Source: JAGXRK01 sp963804005 (GTDB taxonomy: Bacteria > Bacteroidota > Ignavibacteria > Ignavibacteriales > Ignavibacteriaceae). Taken from it: 64,000 nucleotides of DNA. The stretch spans positions 62,001 to 126,000 of the forward strand of contig CAWDOP010000002.1 in NCBI GenBank assembly GCA_963804005.1, written 5' to 3'. The position numbers and the translations under genes were made by a program. The number at the start of each line of letters is the position of its first letter. The stretch's first letter is position 1. Shown here one piece after another: positions 52,624-61,730 of this stretch. The notes under the pieces were generated by a model. The model saw only the letters and a program-made list of their open reading frames with translations. It did not search any database and was not told where the DNA came from.

Positions 52624-54456
52624 ATGTGTGGAATTGTTGGTTATATAGGAAATAAAAATTGTATCCCAATTTTAATTAATGGTTTAAAACGTCTTGAGTA
52701 TCGTGGTTATGATTCTGCAGGTATTGGAATTCTTCAGGATCAAAAATCGTTAGTTATAAAGAATAAAGGCAAAGTATCTTTATTAGAAGAAAAAATTCGA
52801 AACCTAAAGCTTAATTCAAATGTTGGAATAGCTCATACACGATGGGCAACGCACGGTATTCCGAATGAACTTAATGCACATCCTCATTCAAACCATGATG
52901 GGTCTCTTTTTATTATTCATAATGGAATTATAGAAAACTTTCTCGTGTTGAAGAAAAATCTTTTGAATCAAGGTTATAGATTTAACAGTGAAACAGATTC
53001 AGAAGTTTTGGTCCACTTAATTGACAGTTTTATAAAAGAGGGAAACGACCTGACAAAATCAGTACAGCTTGCTCTGAATGAAGTTGCAGGAACCTATGGT
53101 TTAGCAGTTATTTATTCAGGTGAACCTGACAAAATCGTTGCAGCCAGAAAAGGATCTCCGCTGGTTGTGGGATTAGGTGAAAATGAAAATTTTATCGCTT
53201 CGGATGTTTCTGCTATACTATCACACACAAAACAGGTTGTATATCTTGAGGATGGTGAAGTTGCAGTGATCACAAAAAACAGTTTTAATGCAAAAACTAT
53301 TTATGATAAAGAAATAGAAAAAGAAGTTCACGAAATTACAATGACACTGGAGGAGATCGATAAAGGCGGTTATCCTCACTTTATGCTTAAAGAAATTATG
53401 GAGCAGCCTGAAACAATCAGAAATTCAATGCGCGGAAGAATTGTTTTAGATGAGGGAACTTCTAAGCTGGGTGGTTTGATAGATGTAATTGACAGATTAA
53501 TTAATTCCAAAAGAATTATTATTTCAGCTTGCGGAACATCGTGGCATGCAGGTTTAGTTGGCGAATATATGATCGAACAATTTTGCCGCATTCCTACCGA
53601 AGTCGAATACGCATCTGAATTCAGATATCGTAATCCCATTGTTAATAAAGATGATGCAATCTTATTTATATCTCAAAGCGGTGAAACTGCAGATACTCTT
53701 GCAGCTTTGCAGGAAGCTAAAATGAAAGGAGCTTTGGTTTTAGGTATCTGTAATGTGGTTGGGAGTTCTATTGCAAGAGAAACAAATTCAGGTGTTTATA
53801 CTCATGCAGGACCTGAGATTGGTGTTGCGTCAACAAAGGCATTCACTTCGCAGCTTGTTGTATTAGCTCTTATATCTCTCTTAATAGCCAGAAGAAAAAA
53901 TATGAGCTTAGTTGATGGCAAAGCATTAGCTGAGGAGATACTAGCTATTCCTGATAAAATAGAATCAATATTAAAGTTAAACGATAAGATTGAACAAATA
54001 GCTGAAGAGTTTAAGAATGCTAAAAACTTTCTCTATCTTGGTCGTGGTTATAACTTTCCCGTAGCACTGGAAGGTGCACTCAAACTAAAAGAAATTTCAT
54101 ATATTCACGCAGAGGGTTATCCGGCTGCAGAAATGAAACACGGACCGATTGCTTTAATTGATGAAAATATGCCCGCAATTTTCATTGCCCCAAAAGATTC
54201 TACTTACGAAAAAATTCTAAGTAATATTCAGGAAGTTAAAGCCAGAGGCGGAAGAATTATTGCTATTGCAAACGAAGATGATAATGAAATAGATAAACTG
54301 GTTAATTTTAGTATAAAAATTCCTCAAACAATCAGAATGCTAATGCCTATCTTAACAGTAATACCATTGCAATTATTGGCTTATCATATTGCAGTCAAAA
54401 AAGGATTGAATGTTGATCAGCCGAGGAATCTTGCTAAAAGTGTTACAGTAGAATAA
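52624..54456 (+). CDS. glmS: Glucosamine-fructose-6-phosphate aminotransferase
   Basis: 610 residues. N-terminal nucleophile Cys2 in CGIVGYIGN, then the glutaminase pocket THGIPNELNAHPHSNHDG. SIS domains follow with SACGTSWHAGLVGEYMIEQ (phosphosugar binding) and SQSGETADTLAAL, and the second SIS with YLGRGYNFPVALEGALKLKE. The C-terminal DQPRNLAKSVTVE is invariant. It makes glucosamine-6-phosphate for peptidoglycan and LPS. No glmS ribozyme is recognisable in the 212 bases upstream. Confidence 0.96.
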   Translation: MCGIVGYIGNKNCIPILINGLKRLEYRGYDSAGIGILQDQKSLVIKNKGKVSLLEEKIRNLKLNSNVGIAHTRWATHGIPNELNAHPHSNHDGSLFIIHNGIIENFLVLKKNLLNQGYRFNSETDSEVLVHLIDSFIKEGNDLTKSVQLALNEVAGTYGLAVIYSGEPDKIVAARKGSPLVVGLGENENFIASDVSAILSHTKQVVYLEDGEVAVITKNSFNAKTIYDKEIEKEVHEITMTLEEIDKGGYPHFMLKEIMEQPETIRNSMRGRIVLDEGTSKLGGLIDVIDRLINSKRIIISACGTSWHAGLVGEYMIEQFCRIPTEVEYASEFRYRNPIVNKDDAILFISQSGETADTLAALQEAKMKGALVLGICNVVGSSIARETNSGVYTHAGPEIGVASTKAFTSQLVVLALISLLIARRKNMSLVDGKALAEEILAIPDKIESILKLNDKIEQIAEEFKNAKNFLYLGRGYNFPVALEGALKLKEISYIHAEGYPAAEMKHGPIALIDENMPAIFIAPKDSTYEKILSNIQEVKARGGRIIAIANEDDNEIDKLVNFSIKIPQTIRMLMPILTVIPLQLLAYHIAVKKGLNVDQPRNLAKSVTVE

Positions 54457-54479
54457 TTTTATCCAAACTTTGAATTTTA

Positions 54480-54510
54480 TTTGAGATTAAAAAGAAAATC
54501 TATATTTTTG
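54480..54510 (+). promoter_or_regulatory. Bacteroidetes-type promoter for tRNA-Phe
   Basis: TTTG (54480-54483), 19 bases, TATTTTTG (54503-54510): a full match to TTTG-N19-TAnnTTTG. The start point would be near 54517, 8 bases before the tRNA. Confidence 0.75.
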
Positions 54511-54524
54511 TGCGCTAAAAATAA

Positions 54525-54597
54525 GGGCAGATAGCTCAGTCGGTAGAGCAAAGGACTGAAAATCCTTGTGTCGGCGGTTCGATTCCGTCTCTGCCCA
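54525..54597 (+). tRNA. tRNA-Phe, anticodon GAA
   Basis: 73 bases. Acceptor GGGCAGA/TCTGCCC, D arm GCTCAGTCGGTAGAGC, anticodon arm AAGGA-CTGAAAA-TCCTT (GAA), T arm GGCGGTTCGATTCCGTC. The CCA is not encoded. Confidence 0.96.
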
Positions 54598-54632
54598 CGT
54601 GTCACGGTGAAGCAAAGCGAAGCCGGACATTG

Positions 54633-54660
54633 AACCCGCTTACCGAGGCGGGTTTTTTTA
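54633..54660 (+). terminator. Terminator after tRNA-Phe
   Basis: AACCCGC (54633-54639) pairs with GCGGGTT (54648-54654), followed by seven T. Confidence 0.88.
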
Positions 54661-54692
54661 TTTTCCTTCCTTATTTATTAAGTACCTTCTTA

Positions 54693-54723
54693 TTGAATTC
54701 AGTAATCACTCTAAGTATATTTG
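54693..54723 (+). promoter_or_regulatory. Bacteroidetes-type promoter for purC
   Basis: TTG (54693-54695), 20 bases, TATATTTG (54716-54723), 24 bases before the ATG at 54748. The leader is A-rich with no Shine-Dalgarno, as is common in FCB bacteria. Confidence 0.65.
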
Positions 54724-54747
54724 AAAACAAACAAATAAAGCATTTTT

Positions 54748-55644
54748 ATGAAAGAAAAAGTTATACTTCAAACAGATCTTCCTGAATTAAAACTCGTCAA
54801 ACAGGGTAAAGTCCGAGATATCTATGATCTAGGTGAATACTTTCTGATAATTTCAACTGACAGACTTTCAGCATTTGATGTAATAATGGGGCAGGGAATT
54901 CCATTTAAAGGAAAAGTGCTTACAAAAATTTCTGAGTTCTGGTTCAAATTTTCAGAGGGAGTAATTGAAAATCATTTAGTTTCAACCGATGTTAATGAAT
55001 ATCCGGGAATCTGTAAACAGTACGCTGAAGATCTTCAGGGCAGAAGTATGCTTGTTAAAAAAGCAGAAGTAGTTCCAATTGAAAGTGTCGTAAGAGGATA
55101 TATTACAGGCTCTGGTTGGGTTGATTATAAAAAAACAGGAAAAATTTGTGGAATCGATTTACCTGAAGGTTTGCAGGAATCGGAAAAATTTGCGGAGCTA
55201 ATTTTTACTCCTGCTACAAAAGCTGAGATAGGTTTACACGATGAAAATATTTCTGAAGAAGAAGCCAAGAAAATTGCCGGCACAGATGTTATCGATACAT
55301 TGAAAAATAAAACTATTGAGATTTATAAAGCCGCTTCCGACTTTGCATTGAGTAAAGGAATTATTATTGCCGATACTAAAATGGAATTTGGTATTTACGA
55401 TGGAAGAATAATTCTTATTGATGAACTCCTGACACCCGATTCATCACGTTTCTGGCCTTTGGATAAATATGAAAAGGGAAAAGGGCAGGAAAGTTACGAT
55501 AAACAGTTCGTCCGTGATTATTTAATTTCCATTAATTTTAATAAACAACCGCCGCCGCCCAAATTGCCAAAAGATGTGATTGAAAAAACTTCGAAAAAAT
55601 ATCTTGATGTACTTTACAAGTTAACGGGAATGAAATTAATATAA
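54748..55644 (+). CDS. purC: Phosphoribosylaminoimidazole-succinocarboxamide synthase
   Basis: 298 residues, the longer plant/yeast-like form. Intact motifs: KQGKVRDIYDLG (residues 17-28), STDRLSAFDVIMGQGIP (35-51), VVRGYITGSGWVDYKKTGKI (about 115-134), TPATKAEIGLHDENIS and DELLTPDSSRFWP. It joins CAIR and aspartate in purine synthesis. First gene of a close-packed unit: DUF971 begins on its stop codon (1-base overlap). A degenerate PurC-like protein is encoded at 46816. Confidence 0.96.
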   Translation: MKEKVILQTDLPELKLVKQGKVRDIYDLGEYFLIISTDRLSAFDVIMGQGIPFKGKVLTKISEFWFKFSEGVIENHLVSTDVNEYPGICKQYAEDLQGRSMLVKKAEVVPIESVVRGYITGSGWVDYKKTGKICGIDLPEGLQESEKFAELIFTPATKAEIGLHDENISEEEAKKIAGTDVIDTLKNKTIEIYKAASDFALSKGIIIADTKMEFGIYDGRIILIDELLTPDSSRFWPLDKYEKGKGQESYDKQFVRDYLISINFNKQPPPPKLPKDVIEKTSKKYLDVLYKLTGMKLI

Positions 55645-55937
55645 TGCTTCCTATTCAGATAAAAATAATTGGCAATAAAGATTTATATGTTAAGTGGGAT
55701 GATAATTCGGAATCAAAAATTAGTTTAATGAAATTAAGAAAGTTTTGTCCCTGTGCTACTTGTGCTTCAGAAAGAGAAGAGCAGAGCGAAAAATTTATTC
55801 CAATATTTTCGGGTAATCAACTAACAGTCAAAAGTATTCAGCAAGTTGGAAGTTATGCAATTTCAATTCATTGGAAAGACGGACATAATACCGGAATATT
55901 TGAATTTCCTTTTCTTAAATCTCTTGCGGAAAACTGA
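55644..55937 (+). CDS. DUF971 (GBBH-like N-terminal) domain protein
   Basis: 97 residues: IKIIGNKDLYVKWDDNSESK, then a CPCATCASE cysteine cluster and SIQQVGSYAISIHWKDGHNT with GIFEFPFLKSL, the hallmark of DUF971. Such proteins are found near Fe-S cluster or tRNA-modification genes, and the cysteines may bind metal. Exact function unknown. It overlaps purC and pgsA by one base each. Confidence 0.88.
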   Translation: MLPIQIKIIGNKDLYVKWDDNSESKISLMKLRKFCPCATCASEREEQSEKFIPIFSGNQLTVKSIQQVGSYAISIHWKDGHNTGIFEFPFLKSLAEN

Positions 55938-56542
55938 TGGTACTACCTAATCAGCTAACAGTTTTAAGGATAATCCTTACTCCGGTTTTCCTTTTTCTTT
56001 TTCTTTCCGGTGAATCGTACCTGATTCAAATTTCTCTGGGTGTTTTTTTTATTGCAGCATTAACAGATTGGTATGATGGCTGGCTTGCAAGAAAATTTAA
56101 CTACATAACTGAATGGGGAAAATTCTGGGATCCATTGGCAGATAAAATATTAACTTCTGCTGCTTTTATTGGATTCGTCATTATTGGAGTTTTGCCGTGG
56201 TGGATGGTCTTTTTAATTATAGCAAGAGATGTAATCATTACTGCGTTGCGTTTATTTGCAGAGAATCGCAGAACTAGTTTTATCACTAGTTATTATGCAA
56301 AATGGAAAACTTTATTCCAAATGATTTTCCTTTATTATTTACTTATTGTTTACACAGCTATTAACACTGAATCAATTTATTTTGGTAATGAAGTTATCTT
56401 CTCTGTCTTATGGGATAAAAATTTAATTTATTTCTCGACGCTATTAATAACTATTATTACAGTTCATTCCGGTTATACGTATCTTTATAGTAATAGAAAA
56501 CTTATTGCAGAATTATTCCGTGAAACAAATAAGATTGTTTGA
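55937..56542 (+). CDS. pgsA: CDP-diacylglycerol-glycerol-3-phosphate 3-phosphatidyltransferase
   Basis: 201 residues, about 5-6 transmembrane helices. The CDP-alcohol motif is DWYDGWLARKFNYITEWGKF followed by WDPLADKILTSAAF. It makes phosphatidylglycerophosphate. PgpA, the next enzyme in the path, is encoded by the overlapping following gene. Confidence 0.94.
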   Translation: MVLPNQLTVLRIILTPVFLFLFLSGESYLIQISLGVFFIAALTDWYDGWLARKFNYITEWGKFWDPLADKILTSAAFIGFVIIGVLPWWMVFLIIARDVIITALRLFAENRRTSFITSYYAKWKTLFQMIFLYYLLIVYTAINTESIYFGNEVIFSVLWDKNLIYFSTLLITIITVHSGYTYLYSNRKLIAELFRETNKIV

Positions 56543-56981
56543 AAAAATTATTGGTTCGGGATTCTTTACCGGATACATTCCGGTTGCATCAGGCACTTTT
56601 GGAAGTCTTGTAGCATTGCTCATTTATTTTATACCGGGATTTGAACAAGCTGTAATAATTATTCCTGTAACTATTATAACTTTTATAATTGGTCTTTACA
56701 TATCTGATAAATTTGAAAAAGTTTATGGTGATGATCCTGCTCAATGCACTATAGACGAAATGGTCGGAACCTGGATAGCATTATTATTTTTACCAAAAAC
56801 AATTGGTATTGCATTAACGTCGTTCTTTATTTGGAGAATACTTGATATAATAAAACCGCCTCCGGCAAAACAGTCCGAAAACTTGAAAGGCGGTTGGGGA
56901 ATAATGATGGATGATGTTATCTCCGGTTTTTATACGTTGATCATTATGCATATTTTTATTCTTATTATCGGTAAATATTGA
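56520..56981 (+). CDS. pgpA: Phosphatidylglycerophosphatase A
   Basis: About 153 residues, started at GTG 56520 because a TTG start 15 bases earlier lacks support and a pgpA N-terminus like MKQIRLFEKIIGSGFFTGYI is expected. Active-site motif DEMVGTWIALLFLPK (about 85-99); other conserved parts are ASGTFGSLVALLIYF and GWGIMMDDVISGFYT. Overlaps pgsA by 23 bases, so the pair is coupled and performs consecutive steps of phosphatidylglycerol synthesis. Confidence 0.93.
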   Translation: MKQIRLFEKIIGSGFFTGYIPVASGTFGSLVALLIYFIPGFEQAVIIIPVTIITFIIGLYISDKFEKVYGDDPAQCTIDEMVGTWIALLFLPKTIGIALTSFFIWRILDIIKPPPAKQSENLKGGWGIMMDDVISGFYTLIIMHIFILIIGKY

Positions 56982-56991
56982 AGAGAAAAAA

Positions 56992-58248
56992 ATGAAAGCT
57001 TATTTAATTTCAATTGGTGATGAATTACTGATCGGGCAGACAATAAATACTAACGCTGCTGTTATCGGTAATAAATTATCAGATATAAACGTTGATGTAG
57101 TTAAGGTTTGTGCCGTCAAAGATGATGAGCAGGATATTATTTCTGAACTCAATCTTGCAAAAGAGAAATCTGATGTTATTATTGTTACTGGTGGATTAGG
57201 TCCAACACACGATGATATAACAAAGAAGACGATAATTAATTACTTCAAAACAGAGCTTATTGAAAATACGGAAGTGCTGGAAAATATCAGAACTCTTTTT
57301 GCAAAAAGAGAAAGACAGGTCACTCCATTGAATGAACAACAAGCTTTAGTACCTAAAATTGCTGAAGTTATTCGTAATGAATATGGGACTGCTCCCGGAA
57401 TGTGGATAGAAAATGAAAAGAAAATCTTTGTAACTATGCCTGGTGTTCCTCATGAGATGAAACCAATGATGGAAAATTTTGTTATTCCGAGATTGACAGA
57501 AATTGCAGCTTCTGAAGGATTACTAGTAAGAAGACTAATTCTTCAGACTACCGGAATTCCTGAATCAACCTTGTATGAAAAACTTGGTGACTTGAATGAG
57601 ATTTTACAAGGTGCTGATCTTGCATTTCTTCCTTCAGCATTTGGTGTAAAATTAAGAGTTACCATTAAAACTGATAATGAAGAAAATGCTAAAAATAAAC
57701 TTATGGAAATTGAACAGAAAATAAGGGGAAAAGTCGGTAGATATGTCTATGCAAGAGGTGAAGAAAAACTAGAAGAAACCGTTGGAAGATTATTAAAAGA
57801 AAGAGACGTTACTCTTGCAATTGCTGAATCCTGCACCGGTGGAAGTATTTGTAATTTGATTACCAACATAAGCGGAAGCAGTATGTATTTTGAACGTGGA
57901 GTTATTTCGTACAGCAATGCTGCAAAAGTTGAAATTCTTAATGTTGATGAAGATACTCTTACAAAATTTGGAGCAGTAAGTCAGGAAGTTGCGATGCAAA
58001 TGGCAGAGGGAGTTAGATCAACAAGCGGTGCTGGTATAGGAATTTCTGTTACAGGTATTCTGGGCCCAACCGGTGCAACTACAGATAAGCCCGTTGGTTT
58101 GGTTTATATTGGCTATTGTGACGAAAAAGTATGTTCCGCTAAGAAATTTATGTTCGGTAATGACAGATTGATTAACAAGAAAAGAGCATCTCAGGCTGCA
58201 CTTGATATGATCAGAAGAAATTTATTAGGAATTTCTCTGGATGATTAG
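56992..58248 (+). CDS. cinA: CinA family protein (NMN amidohydrolase/ADP-ribose pyrophosphatase)
   Basis: 418 residues. N-terminal MoCF/COG1058 domain (GDELLIGQTINTNAAVIG; VTGGLGPTHDDITKKT; MPGVPHEMKPMM) and C-terminal PncC domain (AIAESCTGGSICNLITNISG, about 280; SVTGILGPTGATTDKPVGLV). It recycles NMN and detoxifies ADP-ribose. Often found next to recA, as here. Overlaps thpR by 8 bases. Confidence 0.94.
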   Translation: MKAYLISIGDELLIGQTINTNAAVIGNKLSDINVDVVKVCAVKDDEQDIISELNLAKEKSDVIIVTGGLGPTHDDITKKTIINYFKTELIENTEVLENIRTLFAKRERQVTPLNEQQALVPKIAEVIRNEYGTAPGMWIENEKKIFVTMPGVPHEMKPMMENFVIPRLTEIAASEGLLVRRLILQTTGIPESTLYEKLGDLNEILQGADLAFLPSAFGVKLRVTIKTDNEENAKNKLMEIEQKIRGKVGRYVYARGEEKLEETVGRLLKERDVTLAIAESCTGGSICNLITNISGSSMYFERGVISYSNAAKVEILNVDEDTLTKFGAVSQEVAMQMAEGVRSTSGAGIGISVTGILGPTGATTDKPVGLVYIGYCDEKVCSAKKFMFGNDRLINKKRASQAALDMIRRNLLGISLDD

Positions 58249-58789
58249 ACTTTTTGTTGCACTTGAAATTCCTGATTATGTTAAAGATGTTTTGTTCGAA
58301 ATGCGAAGAACAATTTATGATGATGAAATAAATTTCCGATGGGAACCAAAAGAGAAAATTCATGTTACATTAAAGTTTATCGGAGATATTAAAAATGAGT
58401 TATTGCCCGATATAAAAACAAATTTGTTATTTCTGGAAAGTTTTAATAAAATAAAATGTGAAATAAATGAATTTGGTTTCTTTTTTCGTGATGGTGTTCC
58501 ACGGATTCTTTGGTCTTCTCTTAAATTAGATTCATGTGTTGATGATATTGTCAATAAACTTAACAACGAACTTTTAAAGTACGCTATTGAAAAAGAGAAA
58601 AGAAAATTCAAACCACATCTTACTCTATTAAGAATTAAAAAAAATCCGGGTTCAGATTTTTTAAATAGTTTTAATGACTTTAGTTTTGAACCAATAAAAT
58701 TTGAATCAGATAAAATAGTATTATATAGAAGTGAGTTACATAAAAACGGATCAGAATATTTTGAAATTAAAACATATAATTTAAACTGA
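58241..58789 (+). CDS. thpR: RNA 2',3'-cyclic phosphodiesterase (ThpR/LigT)
   Basis: 182 residues, 2H phosphoesterase. Both HxTx motifs are present: HVTLKFIGD (about residue 44) and HLTLLRI (about 125). Such enzymes open 2',3'-cyclic phosphates. Overlaps cinA by 8 bases and precedes recA by 10. Confidence 0.92.
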   Translation: MIRLFVALEIPDYVKDVLFEMRRTIYDDEINFRWEPKEKIHVTLKFIGDIKNELLPDIKTNLLFLESFNKIKCEINEFGFFFRDGVPRILWSSLKLDSCVDDIVNKLNNELLKYAIEKEKRKFKPHLTLLRIKKNPGSDFLNSFNDFSFEPIKFESDKIVLYRSELHKNGSEYFEIKTYNLN

Positions 58790-58799
58790 GGTAAAAGTT

Positions 58800-59861
58800 A
58801 TGAGTACTGATAAAGAACAAAAGCTGAAGATAATTGAGGACGCAATTGCCAGTATTGAAAAAACCTACGGCAAAGGTTCAATAATGAAACTTGGCGATGG
58901 TGTAATTAATCACATAGAAGCTATACCAACCGGAGCACTATCTTTGGATTATGCACTTGGTATCGGTGGGATTCCCAGAGGTCGAGTTACTGAAGTCTAT
59001 GGACCCGAATCAAGCGGTAAGACTACTTTATGTCTTCACGTTATTGCTGAAGCTCAGAAAATGGGTGGACTTGCAGCTTTCATTGATGCCGAGCATGCAC
59101 TCGATGTTCATTATGCGAAAAGACTCGGTGTTGATACTGCAAATCTATTAATCTCACAACCTGATTATGGTGAACAAGCTCTTGAGATTACAGATACACT
59201 TGTTAGGAGTAATGCGTTAGACATTATTGTAATTGATTCAGTTGCTGCATTAGTTCCGCGTTCTGAAATTGAAGGCGAAATGGGCGACGCTACTATGGCA
59301 GTTCAGGCAAGATTAATGTCTCAAGCATTAAGAAAATTAACTGGAGCAATTTCAAAGTCTAAAACTGCCGTTGTATTTATTAATCAACTCAGAAGCAAAA
59401 TTGGTGTTGTGTTTGGAAATCCTGAAACGACAACCGGTGGAAATGCACTTAAATTTTACTCTTCTGTTAGAATTGATATCAGAAGGATAGCTGCAATTAA
59501 AGAAGGTGAAAACGTAATTGGCAATAGAACAAAAGTTAAAATTGTTAAGAGTAAAGTTGCTCCACCTTTCAAACAGGTTGAATTTGATATTCTTTATAAT
59601 GAAGGAATCAGCAAAACCGGCGATTTGATTGATCTGGGAATTGAACTCGGATTTATCAAGAAAGGCGGCGCCTGGTTTACTTACGGTGAAGAAAGGATTC
59701 AGGGCAGGGAACAGTTCAGACAAAAATTGCTTGAAGATCCTGCTTTTATGAATAAACTTGATAAGGAAGTTCGAGAAAAACTTGGATTCTCAGGTTCTAA
59801 ACGAACCGATACTCCTGAAGTAAAAGAAGATGAAAAATCAAAAGGAAAGAAGAGCAAGTAG
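58800..59861 (+). CDS. recA: Recombinase RecA
   Basis: 353 residues. Walker A GPESSGKTTLCLHV (about 67-80), Walker B LDIIVIDSVAALVPRSEIEG, DNA-binding loop L1 EGEMGDATMAVQARLMSQAL and L2 INQLRSKIGVVFGNPETTTG. The C-terminus is acidic and lysine rich, as usual. It forms filaments on single-stranded DNA; RecO and RecR in the window load it, and RecX downstream restrains it. Confidence 0.98.
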   Translation: MSTDKEQKLKIIEDAIASIEKTYGKGSIMKLGDGVINHIEAIPTGALSLDYALGIGGIPRGRVTEVYGPESSGKTTLCLHVIAEAQKMGGLAAFIDAEHALDVHYAKRLGVDTANLLISQPDYGEQALEITDTLVRSNALDIIVIDSVAALVPRSEIEGEMGDATMAVQARLMSQALRKLTGAISKSKTAVVFINQLRSKIGVVFGNPETTTGGNALKFYSSVRIDIRRIAAIKEGENVIGNRTKVKIVKSKVAPPFKQVEFDILYNEGISKTGDLIDLGIELGFIKKGGAWFTYGEERIQGREQFRQKLLEDPAFMNKLDKEVREKLGFSGSKRTDTPEVKEDEKSKGKKSK

Positions 59862-59876
59862 TTTCTCTTACTGAAA

Positions 59877-60518
59877 ATGATTATTGAAAGAATAGTTAAG
59901 AAGAATAATGACACCGTTATAATTTATTTAGATAACAACGAAAAACTTTTTCTTTCATACGAAGTATTACTTAAAAGCGGTCTAAGGAAAGGATCTGAAA
60001 TTTCCGAAGACCGTTTTGATTTTTTAGTGCTGCAAAATAGAAAATATCATATCAGACAAAAGGCAATTTCGTTTCTTGCAAAACGTATCCATTCTAAAAG
60101 AGAACTTGAAATCAAATTAAGAAAAAAGAATTACGAAAAAGAATTAATTGATGACGTGCTTAATGAATTGCTTGCAAAAGGATTAATTGATGACGCTGCT
60201 TTTGCAAATCAGTTTACTGATGAAAAGATAAACAGAAAAAAATGGGGATTGCTAAAAGTTAAAAGTGAATTATTCAAAAAAGGTATTGCCGCTGAAGTAG
60301 TTGAGGATGTACTAAAAGAATATTCTGATTTGGAAAATCAGATCATTAATGCTTTGTCCCTTGCTGAAAAGAAATTAAATATTATTTCAAAAAGAGAAAG
60401 TGATAAGAAAAAACTAAAACAGAAAATAATAGCTTATCTTGTTTCACGTGGTTTCAGTTATAATGTTGCTTTAGAGACTATCCAAAAATTAATCACTGAT
60501 TCAGATGATCAGGAATGA
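59877..60518 (+). CDS. recX: Regulatory protein RecX
   Basis: 213 residues. RecX helical repeats seen as ISFLAKRIHSKRELEIKLRK, LAKGLIDDAAFANQFTDEKI and LVSRGFSYNVALETIQKLI. It binds RecA filaments and limits them. 15 bases after recA. Its 3' end overlaps the convergent NUDIX gene by 10 bases. Confidence 0.92.
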   Translation: MIIERIVKKNNDTVIIYLDNNEKLFLSYEVLLKSGLRKGSEISEDRFDFLVLQNRKYHIRQKAISFLAKRIHSKRELEIKLRKKNYEKELIDDVLNELLAKGLIDDAAFANQFTDEKINRKKWGLLKVKSELFKKGIAAEVVEDVLKEYSDLENQIINALSLAEKKLNIISKRESDKKKLKQKIIAYLVSRGFSYNVALETIQKLITDSDDQE

Positions 60519-60928
60519 TTTATAATTTTTTCTAATTTAGTTAAATAATTTTTCAGGTACGTTAATTCTAATTTTTCAAGAGCATCTTCAAAAGAATGCC
60601 ATTTTCTTTTTCGCATATTCATTTCAGGATAAGTATCAAGTTCCTTTGTCACTTCCATTGAATAGACTTTTACAATAGTTATCCCTGCTCCTTTTTCAAC
60701 TTTGAACTCGCCAAGCTCAACTGTTTCATTTGCTCCCTGAATTCCGGCTTCTTCATACGCTTCCTTTTTTGCCGATTCAAAAGCTGAAAGGTTGAATTCA
60801 ACAAATCCTTTTGGAACAATCCACTTCTTTTTTCTTAAAGAAGTGATAAGGAGAATTTCAAGATTTCCGTTATTTATGCGATATGGAATTACGCAAGATT
60901 GATAAAAAGTATATTCTAGATCTGCCAT
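60509..60928 (-). CDS. NUDIX hydrolase, DIPP-like
   Basis: 139 residues. The Nudix box VPKGFVEFNLSAFESAKKEA followed by YEEAGIQG has the spacing of the diphosphoinositol-polyphosphate phosphohydrolase subgroup, where the first box Glu position carries Leu and the metal-binding KEAYEEAG core is intact. Substrate unclear; bacterial homologues act on dinucleoside polyphosphates. Converges with recX. Confidence 0.85.
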   Translation of the reverse strand: MADLEYTFYQSCVIPYRINNGNLEILLITSLRKKKWIVPKGFVEFNLSAFESAKKEAYEEAGIQGANETVELGEFKVEKGAGITIVKVYSMEVTKELDTYPEMNMRKRKWHSFEDALEKLELTYLKNYLTKLEKIINHS

Positions 60929-61085
60929 TTATTTAATTCTTATTTGTTCATTTATGAATTACTTAAAATTATTGTACTAATCTAAGTAATAATTAAGTTT
61001 TCTTTTTACTTTTATAGTCAAACAATTAACAATACAAATAAATTCATTTATAAAGTATCAAATGATTTAATGTTTTCATCATATT

Positions 61086-61132
61086 AGTTCAACTTGATAG
61101 TAGGTTGAACTATGGATAAATTTAATTATAAG
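61086..61132 (+). promoter_or_regulatory. Promoter with overlapping inverted-repeat operator before peroxiredoxin gene
   Basis: TTGAAC (61105-61110) and TATAAG (61127-61132) form a -35/-10 pair with a 16-base spacer. An 8-base inverted repeat AGTTCAAC (61086-61093) / GTTGAACT (61104-61111) covers the -35 element and could bind a redox repressor. Start of transcription near 61139. The rest of 60929-61179 is AT-rich with no other feature. Confidence 0.45.
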
Positions 61133-61179
61133 TTAATAAATATTTTCATACAAAAATTATTTTTATTAAAGGAGTAGTT

Positions 61180-61653
61180 ATGTCATTAAAAGTAGGTGAT
61201 AAAGCGCCAGATTTTACTTTATTAAACCAAGACGCAGAAAAAGTTACATTAAGTTCTTTTGCAGGAAAAAATGTTGTTGTACTTTTCTTTCCATTTGCGA
61301 ATACAGGAGTTTGTACAAAAGAACTTTGTACATTTCGCGATGAATTAAAAGTATATGAGAATCTAAATGCTCAGATTCTTGCAATCAGTGTTGATAGTCA
61401 TTTCGCATTAAAGATGTTTGCCGATAAAAATAATTATACCTTTCCGCTGTTAAGTGATTTCAATAAAGAGGTCATAAAGAAATATGGTGTTGAATCAGAA
61501 AATTTTGTTCCTGGCAAATTTGATTATTACGGAGTTGCAAAAAGATCTGCGTTTGTTGTTGCGGGTGATGGTACTCTAAAATATGTTGAAGTTCTTGGTA
61601 GCCCAGGTGAAGAACCAGACTATTTAAAGATTAAGAAATTACTCGAATCATAA
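61180..61653 (+). CDS. Thioredoxin-dependent peroxiredoxin (AhpC/TSA-type)
   Basis: 157 residues, ATG with AAAGGAG upstream. Peroxidatic Cys in FFPFANTGVCTKELCTF (about residue 48) with the TxxC motif as TGVC, and a second Cys 5 residues later. N-terminal VGDKAPDFTLLNQDAEKVTL. Removes peroxides. Followed 77 bases later by a second peroxiredoxin gene; a weak stem (AGTGG / CCACT, 61674-61699) lies between. Confidence 0.88.
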   Translation: MSLKVGDKAPDFTLLNQDAEKVTLSSFAGKNVVVLFFPFANTGVCTKELCTFRDELKVYENLNAQILAISVDSHFALKMFADKNNYTFPLLSDFNKEVIKKYGVESENFVPGKFDYYGVAKRSAFVVAGDGTLKYVEVLGSPGEEPDYLKIKKLLES

Positions 61654-61730
61654 TTTATTAAAGTAAGTATTAAAGTGGTTAGGAATTGATAATCCCACTG
61701 CTTTTTGTGTTATAGTAGGAGATATTAGAA

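Noticed and set aside
59352..59723. 123-residue minus-strand frame opposite recA
   Set aside because: Antisense of the conserved RecA core; not an independent gene.
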